Positions 18,288-25,567 of a stretch of 64,000 nucleotides of DNA are shown one piece after another; within the stretch, counting starts at the first letter, position 1; each line of letters begins with the position of its first letter. The notes under the pieces were generated by a model that was not told the DNA's origin, ran no database searches, and saw only the letters and a program-made list of their open reading frames with translations. A program made the translations under genes and the position numbers. The stretch covers positions 186,001 to 250,000 of the forward strand of contig NZ_NMVJ01000008.1 in NCBI RefSeq assembly GCF_002250565.1, given 5' to 3'. This DNA comes from Parenemella sanctibonifatiensis (GTDB lineage Bacteria > Actinomycetota > Actinomycetes > Propionibacteriales > Propionibacteriaceae).

Positions 18288-20153
18288 ATGGGCATGGGTG
18301 GCGGCGGCATGATGATGGGGCCGATGGGCTCCTTCCGCAAGGACCGATCGGTCAAGGACAGCAAGTTGCAGCCCGGCACTTGGCGACGGGTGCTCGGCTT
18401 CGCGCAGCCCTATCGGGCCAGCCTGACGGTCTTCGTGATCGCGATCGCCGCCGAGGTGGTGGCGGGCATCGTGCCGCCACTGCTCTTCCAGCGCATCATC
18501 GACGACGGCGTGCTGGCCGGCAACCGCCAGGCCGTCATCACGCTGACCTTGGTGCTGGTGGGCGTCGCCTTGCTCGGCGCCGGTGCCACTCTGGTCAAGA
18601 GCTGGTTCTCCGCCCGGATCGGCGAGGGCCTGATCCGGGACATGCGCGTCGCCGTCTTCGACCGGGTGCTGCAGATGCCGCTGGCGTTCTTCACCCGCAG
18701 CCACACCGGCAAGCTGGTGACCCGGATCAACTCCGACGTCAACGGCGCCCAGCAGGCCTTCACCCAGACCCTGTCGGTGGCGCTGTCGACCGTCCTGTCG
18801 TTGGTCCTGGTGCTGGTGGCGATGGTGAGCCTGTCGTGGCAGCTGACCCTGGGCGCGCTGGTGTTGGCACCGATCCTGTGGCTGGCCTCCGGCTACGCCA
18901 GTCGTCGACTGCCCGGCATCACCCGGGACCGGATGCAGGCCAACGGTGACCTGGGCGCCACGATGACCGAACGATTCAGCGTCTCGGGCGCCCTGCTGGT
19001 GAAGCTCTTCGGGCGTACCGCGGACGAGCGCCGTCACTTCCGGGGCCAGGCCGCCAAGCTGGCCGACCTCGGCGTCCAGTTCTCCCTGACGCAGCGCTTC
19101 TTCCTGACCGCGATGGTCTTCGTGGCGGCCCTGGCCACCGCGATCATCTACGGCTTCGGTGGCGTGATGGCCATCGACGGCGGGCTGACGGTCGGCGCGT
19201 TGACGGCCCTGGCGGTGCTGGTGGGCCGGCTCTTCCAACCCTTGGTGACGATGGTCAACCTGCGGGTCGAGATCATGTCGGCGCTGGTCAGCTTCGAGCG
19301 GGTCTTCGAGGTGCTGGACCTGCCGATCCCGATCCACGACAAGCCGGATGCCGTCGAGGTCCGCGGTCCGGCGCGGATCGAGTTCGATGACGTCACCTTC
19401 CAGTACCCCGACGCCACGGGGCTGTCGAGTCTGGAGGTGCACCCCGAGGTCGAGTCCAGCGACGGCGAGCCGGTCTTGCGGTCAGTGACCTGGCGGGCCG
19501 AGCCGGGCCAGACGGTCGCACTGGTCGGGCCCTCGGGCTCGGGCAAGACGACGATGACCCACCTGATTGCGCGGCTCTACGACGTGGACGCCGGCAGCGT
19601 CCGGGTCGGCGACGTCGACGTCCGGGACCTGCAGCTGGAGTCCCTGCACGCGTACGTGGGCTATGTCACCCAGGACGCCCACATGTTCCACGAGACCGTG
19701 CGTTACAACCTCGACTACGCCAAGCCCGGCGCCAGCGACGAGGAAATGTACGCAGCGCTGGCCTCGGCTCGGCTGGATGATCTGGTCCGCCGGCTGCCCG
19801 ACGGTCTGGACACCGTGGTGGGTGACCGGGGCTATCGACTGTCCGGTGGCGAGCGCCAGCGACTTGCGATTGCTCGGCTGCTGCTCAAGGCTCCGCCGAT
19901 CGTGGTCCTCGACGAGGCAACCGCGCACCTCGACTCCGACTCCGAGCGGGCCGTGCAGGAGGCGCTCGATCTGGCCATGGAAGGCCGCACCAGCATCGTC
20001 ATTGCGCACCGGTTGTCGACGGTACGCCAGGCCGACCAGATCTTGGTGGTCAAGGACGGCGAGATCGTCGAGCGGGGCCGGCACGACGACCTGCTCGCCG
20101 CCGATGGCGTGTACGCGACGCTGCATCGGACCCAGTTCGCCCTCCACGAATGA
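18288..20153 (+). CDS. ABC exporter, fused permease and ATPase (MsbA/MDR type)
   Basis: 621 residues. Six transmembrane helices span residues ~40–340, followed by one ATP-binding domain: Walker A GPSGSGKTTM, signature LSGGERQR, Walker B PIVVLDEAT and IVIAHRLSTVRQADQ. One half-transporter per gene means it works as a homodimer or with an unlinked partner. The N-terminus is unusually rich in Met and Gly (MGMGGGGMMMGPMG) before the first helix. The start at 18288 has only a weak RBS. It could export lipid, peptide or drug; the substrate is not evident. Confidence 0.9.
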   Translation: MGMGGGGMMMGPMGSFRKDRSVKDSKLQPGTWRRVLGFAQPYRASLTVFVIAIAAEVVAGIVPPLLFQRIIDDGVLAGNRQAVITLTLVLVGVALLGAGATLVKSWFSARIGEGLIRDMRVAVFDRVLQMPLAFFTRSHTGKLVTRINSDVNGAQQAFTQTLSVALSTVLSLVLVLVAMVSLSWQLTLGALVLAPILWLASGYASRRLPGITRDRMQANGDLGATMTERFSVSGALLVKLFGRTADERRHFRGQAAKLADLGVQFSLTQRFFLTAMVFVAALATAIIYGFGGVMAIDGGLTVGALTALAVLVGRLFQPLVTMVNLRVEIMSALVSFERVFEVLDLPIPIHDKPDAVEVRGPARIEFDDVTFQYPDATGLSSLEVHPEVESSDGEPVLRSVTWRAEPGQTVALVGPSGSGKTTMTHLIARLYDVDAGSVRVGDVDVRDLQLESLHAYVGYVTQDAHMFHETVRYNLDYAKPGASDEEMYAALASARLDDLVRRLPDGLDTVVGDRGYRLSGGERQRLAIARLLLKAPPIVVLDEATAHLDSDSERAVQEALDLAMEGRTSIVIAHRLSTVRQADQILVVKDGEIVERGRHDDLLAADGVYATLHRTQFALHE

Positions 20154-20248
20154 GCCGGATCCCGTGCGGCTGGGCCCGAATGCCGGGGCGTGTGAACCGC
20201 CTGCTGGTTAGGGTGCGAGTGAATCCGCCCACCAGTCGAGAGGGAGTC

Positions 20249-20668
20249 ATGCGTAGGATCACAGGCGTAGTTCGGACCGGCGCGGCCATTGCTGCCGGCA
20301 TGGTGTTGCTGGCCGGTTGCTCGAGCGGTGGCGGCCCCTCCGACAGCCCCGAGGCTGCGGCAGAGGAGTGGCTGCAGGCGTTCGGTGGCGGCGACACTCC
20401 GGCGGCCTGCCTCCACACCGCCACCGGCGGCCAGCCCAACACCGAGGATTCGGCCGGGCACCGGGAGTGCGTCGCCTTCCTCAACCGATACGCCAGCGAG
20501 GAGTACGAACCCTTCACCGAGGCCAAGGTCGTTGGGTCCCAGTCGACTGGTGAGGGCAAGGCCATGGTGACCATGAAGGAGGTCGAGGTGGTCGGTGCAA
20601 CCTGGGGCGAGATCTATCTGGTGCAGCTCGAGGACGGCTGGTACGTCGACACCTCTGAGTGGTACTGA
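20249..20668 (+). CDS. Small lipoprotein, NTF2/DUF4878-like
   Basis: 139 residues. Start at 20249 with GAGAGGGAG upstream. Sec lipoprotein signal with lipobox LAGC (Cys near residue 24). The mature part fits the small secreted domain with PEAAAEEWLQAFGGGD, one conserved Cys pair (PAACLH, HRECVAF) and a closing strand QLEDGWYVDTSEW, as in DUF4878-type proteins. Role unknown. Its last 10 bases overlap the frame of the truncated permease gene, an odd arrangement that may mark a deletion junction. Confidence 0.7.
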   Translation: MRRITGVVRTGAAIAAGMVLLAGCSSGGGPSDSPEAAAEEWLQAFGGGDTPAACLHTATGGQPNTEDSAGHRECVAFLNRYASEEYEPFTEAKVVGSQSTGEGKAMVTMKEVEVVGATWGEIYLVQLEDGWYVDTSEWY

Positions 20669-21339
20669 TCCCGGCGATGGTCCAGCGGGTGCCGGGCATG
20701 GTGGGCTACATCATCGATAGCTTCATCATCACCGGTGCGACCGTCGTGATCGTGACCGTCACGGCAGCGATGGGCGGCTTTGCGTTCACGCGGTTGAGGT
20801 TCCCGGGCCGGGAACTGATCTTCTGGACCATCGTGGCGACCCTGTTCATCCCCTCGACCACCGCGATCGCGGCGCTCTACATCCAGCTCTTCGAGATGCG
20901 ACTGCTGGACACCCAACTGGGACTGATCCTGGTCTATTCCGCTTGGCACCTGGCGATCGGACTGCTGATCATGCGCGGCATCTATTCGACCCTGCCGGGG
21001 GAGTTGGAGGAGGCTGCCCGGTTGGACGGGGCCTCGATGTGGCAGGTGCTGTGGCGGATCTACTTCCCGCTGGCCCGCGGTGGCGCCGTCATCGTCGCGC
21101 TGATGACCTTCGTCTTCGCGTGGGGTGAGTACATGTTTGCCTTCACCTTCGCCGGCACCGACGTGGTCCCGATGTCGTTGGGCATCCGGTTCTTCGAGCC
21201 AGGCCCCTCCGACCCCGACTATACCTTCAACACCGCCGTCGCGGCAGCGCTGATCATGTTCATCCCCTCGATCGTGATCTACCTGATCTTCCAGCGGCAG
21301 TTCTCCAAGGGCGTGATGGAGGGTGCGCTGAAGGGCTGA
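20659..21339 (+). CDS. 5'-truncated carbohydrate ABC transporter permease (MalG type), possibly a pseudogene
   Basis: The frame encodes the core of a MalG/AraQ-type sugar permease: helices from IIDSFIITGATVVIV onward, the EAA loop LEEAARLDGASMWQVLWRIYFP and the C-terminus FSKGVMEGALKG. Full-length relatives run 275–300 residues and start with a helix and a periplasmic loop that are missing here. The usable frame (at most 226 residues from GTG 20659, or ATG 20677) begins just before the second helix. There is no convincing RBS, no partner permease and no binding protein upstream. It is most simply a remnant left by a deletion whose edge lies near 20660–20700. The downstream LacI gene is convergent 3 bases away. 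Confidence 0.7.
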   Translation: MVLIPAMVQRVPGMVGYIIDSFIITGATVVIVTVTAAMGGFAFTRLRFPGRELIFWTIVATLFIPSTTAIAALYIQLFEMRLLDTQLGLILVYSAWHLAIGLLIMRGIYSTLPGELEEAARLDGASMWQVLWRIYFPLARGGAVIVALMTFVFAWGEYMFAFTFAGTDVVPMSLGIRFFEPGPSDPDYTFNTAVAAALIMFIPSIVIYLIFQRQFSKGVMEGALKG

Positions 21340-21342
21340 GTA

Positions 21343-22368
21343 TCAGTCCGATGCGGCCAACGGCCCGCCGGTGCTCTCCCGATGGATGAGTTCATAGCGG
21401 ACATGCACGGTGTCCAGATGGTCGGATTTCGGCTCGCGGATGCGCTGCAGCACTCCCGTCACCGCTGCCTCGGCGACCCGGTCCACGTCAGGGGCGATGG
21501 TGGTGAGGGTGGGGTTGGAGTACGCCCCGTCCTCGATGTTGTCCCAGCCGAGCACCGCGACATCGTCCGGCACTTGGACCCCGTGCTGCCGCAATGCGAA
21601 CATGGCGCCGAGTGCAACGGAGTCGACCGCACATACCAGCGCGTCAGCGCGAAGTCCTTGATCGAGGGCAGTCGTCACGGCATCAGCCCCGGACTTGCGG
21701 TCGAAGGTTCGTACGCCGATCAGCCCGGCGGGTTCGAGACCGGCCGCTGCAAGCTTCCTCAGGAATCCGACTTGGCGCAGGTGGCCCGGGCCGTGTTGCG
21801 TGCCACCGACGAAGGCAAGTCGGCGCCGCCCCAAATCCAGCAGATGTTGGGTGGCCACCACGGCGGACCCAATGTTGTCGATGATCACGTGGTTCGGGCC
21901 AGGCGGATCATCCCGTTGACCGATCACCACCAAGGGCCGGGTCCTGGCGATGGTTTGCAGGTGGGCGTTGCTCAGGGAGACGGCGGCGAGGATCACCCCA
22001 TCGGCGTAGTGAAGGTCGCCGTCCTCGAGAACGGCCGTTTCGATCGCAGTGTCGCCGCGGGTTTCTCGGATCACGACCATCCAGCCCTGTCCGCGAGCCA
22101 ACTCGATGATCCTTGCTGCGAGACGACTGAAGTAGGAGGACGTGATGTCGGGGATCGCCAAGGTGATGACACGCGAACGCCCCTCCTGGAGCTGTCGAGC
22201 CACCGGGTTGGGGCGATAGCCGAGTTCGTCGACGGCCGCCAACACCCGGTCGCGGGTCTCCGGGCGTACGTTGGCGCGGCCGTGCATCACGTTGGTCACG
22301 GTCTTCCAGGAAACCCCGGCGCGCGCGGCCACATCCTTGATGCTGGGTCGCTTGCGGTCGGCGGGCAT
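21343..22368 (-). CDS. LacI-family transcriptional repressor
   Basis: 341 residues. The LacI HTH is at the N-terminus (IKDVAARAGVSWKTVTNVMHG) with the hinge helix NPVARQLQEGRSR, then a periplasmic-binding-type effector domain. Start at 22368 (MPADRKRPS) with AGGATTTGG upstream. It diverges from the sugar ABC operon, and two palindromic operators lie between them, so it very likely represses that operon and perhaps itself until a sugar ligand binds. The hinge-region consensus agrees with operators having a central CG, as seen here. Confidence 0.93.
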   Translation of the reverse strand: MPADRKRPSIKDVAARAGVSWKTVTNVMHGRANVRPETRDRVLAAVDELGYRPNPVARQLQEGRSRVITLAIPDITSSYFSRLAARIIELARGQGWMVVIRETRGDTAIETAVLEDGDLHYADGVILAAVSLSNAHLQTIARTRPLVVIGQRDDPPGPNHVIIDNIGSAVVATQHLLDLGRRRLAFVGGTQHGPGHLRQVGFLRKLAAAGLEPAGLIGVRTFDRKSGADAVTTALDQGLRADALVCAVDSVALGAMFALRQHGVQVPDDVAVLGWDNIEDGAYSNPTLTTIAPDVDRVAEAAVTGVLQRIREPKSDHLDTVHVRYELIHRESTGGPLAASD

Positions 22369-22425
22369 GACACCAAATCCTACTGATGGGCTGGATGGTC
22401 TTGTGCTGGTCGCGGAGATCATGCA

Positions 22426-22461
22426 TTCTAACGTGAGAACAGAAATTCTAGCGTTAGAATT
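22426..22461. promoter_or_regulatory. Two tandem LacI-type operators overlapping the promoter
   Basis: TTCTAACGTGAGAA (22426–22439) is a near-palindrome and AATTCTAGCGTTAGAATT (22444–22461) is palindromic except at the two positions next to its central CG. Their centres are 20 bases apart, about two helical turns. The right arm of the second contains TAGAAT (22455–22460), a good -10 box 12 bases before the binding-protein start at 22473, so bound repressor would block the promoter. Confidence 0.7.
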
Positions 22462-22472
22462 CGGGGTGCTCG

Positions 22473-23747
22473 ATGAAGAGTTCAATGACCATGTCGAGGC
22501 GGCACATGCTTGCGGGCAGCGCTGCTCTTGCGGCGCTCTCGGCCGCGGGCTGTGCCGTGGGAACCCCCGGCGGTGGCGGAGGCGGTGGTGATGGCACGCT
22601 GCGGATCACCTGGTGGGGCGGCGAGGGCGAGAACCGGGCACTGACTGCGGCGCTCGACCTCTACGCCGACCGCGAGGATGGCCGGGAAACCACCCGCGAG
22701 ACGCTGCCGTGGGACGGCTACTGGGAGAAGCTGGCGACGACGACCGCTGCTCGCAACGCTCCGGACGTCGTGATGCAGGCTGGAAGTCAGATCCCGGACT
22801 ACTCCGAGCGCGGCGCACTGCTGGATCTCAACACCCTCGACGGTCTCGACACCACGGTCGTCGATGAAGGTCTGCAGTCCTTCGGCGCGGTCGGCGACGA
22901 ACTGTTCGGCGTGGTCGCCGCCGCGAATGCGTACGGGATCACCGTCAACCGACAGCTTGCCCCCGATCTGGAGATTCCGGACAGCGCCTACAGCTGGCAG
23001 GATCTGGCGGACCTGGCGCGGTCGCTGCTGCCGGCATTGGACAACGGGGTCCGACCCTTGGTCGACAACTCGGGCGACCTGATCTCCTTCATCCTGCACA
23101 TCCGCTCGATGGGGCAGGAGCTGTACGCCGATGACGGCTCCATCAACCCGCTCGAGGACGAGCTGGGGGAGTGGCTGACGATGTGGGAGGGGCTGCGCGC
23201 GGACGGCGTCGTGCCGACCGCAGAGGAGACGGCCGAATCGTCCGGTGGCCTGCAGAACTCAAACCTGGCGCGACAGCGCGCCGTGATGGGCACCGCGTGG
23301 ACCCAGGACTACGTCAACCTCGCCGGTCTGGCCGATGTGGGGTGGACCATCGACCTGCCTCCCTACGGGGCGGAGCATCCGAGCCTGTGGATGAACGCGG
23401 CCAGTCTGTGGTCTGTCTCGAGCACCAGTCCGGATCCTGCCGGCGCTGGCGAACTCATCAACTTCCTGCTCGCCGATCCCGAGGCCATCAGCGCGGTCGG
23501 AGTCTCCTTGGGTACGCCGCCCAGCCAGGCCGCCCGTGATCAGCTCACGGGCTTGGACGAGACTCAGCAGAACGCCATCGACTACATGAACTTCGTTGCG
23601 GACAACTCCAAGCCCCTCAACCGGTTGTGGCCGAAGGGCTTCGCGACTTCTCGGACCCAGATCGAGGATCTGGCCGAGGCGCTGCGGTTCGGGCAGACCA
23701 CCGTTGACGAAGCGGTCCAGGCTTTCTTTGCCGACGCTCGATCGTGA
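22473..23747 (+). CDS. Carbohydrate ABC transporter substrate-binding lipoprotein
   Basis: Captures the sugar for the two permeases encoded downstream. 424 residues, typical for family-1 binding proteins. Tat-type lipoprotein signal: SRRHMLAGSAALAALSAAGC with the lipidated Cys near residue 27, then a Gly-rich spacer. The start is either 22473 or the ATG at 22485, which has GAAGAG in front; both keep the signal. First gene of the LacI-controlled operon. The stop overlaps the next start (GTGA). Sequence alone does not reveal the sugar. Confidence 0.92.
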   Translation: MKSSMTMSRRHMLAGSAALAALSAAGCAVGTPGGGGGGGDGTLRITWWGGEGENRALTAALDLYADREDGRETTRETLPWDGYWEKLATTTAARNAPDVVMQAGSQIPDYSERGALLDLNTLDGLDTTVVDEGLQSFGAVGDELFGVVAAANAYGITVNRQLAPDLEIPDSAYSWQDLADLARSLLPALDNGVRPLVDNSGDLISFILHIRSMGQELYADDGSINPLEDELGEWLTMWEGLRADGVVPTAEETAESSGGLQNSNLARQRAVMGTAWTQDYVNLAGLADVGWTIDLPPYGAEHPSLWMNAASLWSVSSTSPDPAGAGELINFLLADPEAISAVGVSLGTPPSQAARDQLTGLDETQQNAIDYMNFVADNSKPLNRLWPKGFATSRTQIEDLAEALRFGQTTVDEAVQAFFADARS

Positions 23748-24652
23748 GTACGCGAGTACGGGTGAAGACGCGGGCACGCCGGCAGGCGGTCGCTGGCTAC
23801 CTCTTCCTGGCGCCGTGGCTGGTGGGCTTCTTCGGGTTGGTCGTCGGGCCGATGGCCACGTCGGCGTACTTGGCGTTCACGGAGTATGACCTGTTCACTG
23901 CTGCCCGATGGATTGGGTTGGAGAACTTCGAGACGATCTTCACCCGCGACCCTGATTTCGCCCAGTCCATGAAGGTGACCGCGGTCTACGTGGTCGCATC
24001 GGTGCCGCTGCGATTGATGGTCGCGCTTGCTCTGGCAGTACTGCTGAACCGCGCGATGCGGGGGATCGGGGTCTACCGGGCGGTGATGTATCTGCCGTCG
24101 CTGCTGGGAGGCAGTGTCGCCGTGGCGATTCTGTGGCGCTATCTCTTCGGCGGTGAAGGCGTGGTGAATCAGGCCCTGGCACTGGTCGGGATTGAGGGCC
24201 GCAACTGGATCGCCAGCCCCGACACAGCGCTGTGGACGTTGGTCGTATTGGCGATCTGGCAGTTCGGTTCGCCCATGATCATTTTCCTCGCGGGTCTGCA
24301 GAACATTCCCGCCGAACTGACCGAAGCCGCTCGGGTGGACGGCGCGAGTCGATGGCAGACCTTCTGGCGAGTCACCTTCCCACTGCTGACGCCCATGGTC
24401 TTCTTCAACTTGGTGATGCAGTCGATCGTTGCCTTCCAGGCCTTCACGCCGGCGTACATCATCAGTGACGGAAAGGGTGGACCAGTCGGATCGACGCTGT
24501 TCTACACCCTCTACATCTTCCAGCGGGCGTTTCGTGAGTACGACATGGGCTATGCCTCGGCGCTCGCGTGGGTGCTGGTGGCGGTCATCGCCGTCGTCAC
24601 CGCAGTCAACTTTGCTGCCTCGCGCCGCTGGGTGCACTACTCGGACGGATGA
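23744..24652 (+). CDS. Carbohydrate ABC transporter permease (MalF/UgpA type)
   Basis: 302 residues with six hydrophobic helices and the EAA loop LTEAARVDGASRWQTFWRVTFP that contacts the ATPase. Translation probably couples to the binding-protein gene through the GTGA overlap at 23744. No ATPase gene is present in the operon. In actinobacteria such importers usually share the MsiK-type multitask ATPase encoded elsewhere (established for Streptomyces). Confidence 0.94.
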   Translation: MSTRVRVKTRARRQAVAGYLFLAPWLVGFFGLVVGPMATSAYLAFTEYDLFTAARWIGLENFETIFTRDPDFAQSMKVTAVYVVASVPLRLMVALALAVLLNRAMRGIGVYRAVMYLPSLLGGSVAVAILWRYLFGGEGVVNQALALVGIEGRNWIASPDTALWTLVVLAIWQFGSPMIIFLAGLQNIPAELTEAARVDGASRWQTFWRVTFPLLTPMVFFNLVMQSIVAFQAFTPAYIISDGKGGPVGSTLFYTLYIFQRAFREYDMGYASALAWVLVAVIAVVTAVNFAASRRWVHYSDG

Positions 24653-25530
24653 TCTTGGACTCCTCACGACTCAACTCTCGCCGCAGGCGCCCCGCGCCCG
24701 CGGCGTCCGTCAGCGGGCTACTGCGGCACGGATTTCTGATCCTGGTGTGCGTGGTCACGATCTATCCGTTGCTGTGGCTGGTGCGCAGCAGTCTGATGAC
24801 CGACTCGGAAATCTTCAGTTCGACCAGCTTGCTACCGTCCTCGCCGACGCTGTCGAACTATGTGGCCGGCTGGTCGGCGAACCCGCCGGGCTTCGGTGCC
24901 TTCCTGACCAACTCGATGATCGTCTGTCTCGGTGCAGTGGTCGGCAATCTGGTGTCGTGCACGCTCGCGGCGTACGCCTTCGCGCGATTGCGGTTTCCGC
25001 TGCGGGCCTTCTTCTTCGCGGCGATGTTGATGACGGTGATGATTCCCAGCCAGGTCACGCTGATCCCGCAGTACACGGTCTTCACTGCCCTCGGCTGGGT
25101 CAACACCTACTTGCCGCTCATCGTGCCCAAGTTGCTGGCAACCGATGCCTTCTTCATCTTCTTGTTGGTGCAGTTCATCCGCGGCCTGCCCATCGAGCTG
25201 GACGAGGCAGCCGAGCTCGACGGTTGTGGCTACTTCGGAATCTTCTTCCGAATCATCCTGCCGCTGACCGCGCCGGCCCTGGCCACGACCGCGGTGTTCA
25301 CCTTCATCTGGACCTACGAAGACTTCATGGGCCCGCTGATCTATCTCAGCGACGTCAACAGCTACACGGTGCCGCTGGGGCTGCGCATGTTCGTCAACTC
25401 CATGGGGCAATCGGCCTACGGCCAGCTCTTTGCGATGTCGGCGCTGACCTTGGTCCCGGTGTTCATCGTCTTTCTGTTGCTGCAGAAGCGGCTCGTCGAG
25501 GGCATCGCCACCACTGGCATCAAGGGCTGA
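24649..25530 (+). CDS. Carbohydrate ABC transporter permease (MalG/UgpE type)
   Basis: 293 residues, complete. N-terminal basic stretch, first helix GFLILVCVVTIYPLLWLV, five further helices, and the EAA loop LDEAAELDGCGYFGIFFRIILP. The start at 24649 overlaps the previous stop (ATGA). Partner of the preceding MalF-type permease. Comparison with it shows that the permease encoded at 20659 lacks its first helix and outer loop. Confidence 0.94.
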   Translation: MILDSSRLNSRRRRPAPAASVSGLLRHGFLILVCVVTIYPLLWLVRSSLMTDSEIFSSTSLLPSSPTLSNYVAGWSANPPGFGAFLTNSMIVCLGAVVGNLVSCTLAAYAFARLRFPLRAFFFAAMLMTVMIPSQVTLIPQYTVFTALGWVNTYLPLIVPKLLATDAFFIFLLVQFIRGLPIELDEAAELDGCGYFGIFFRIILPLTAPALATTAVFTFIWTYEDFMGPLIYLSDVNSYTVPLGLRMFVNSMGQSAYGQLFAMSALTLVPVFIVFLLLQKRLVEGIATTGIKG

Positions 25531-25567
25531 CCGATCCGTGAGTCGCCCCAACTAGGAGAGAAACCCG

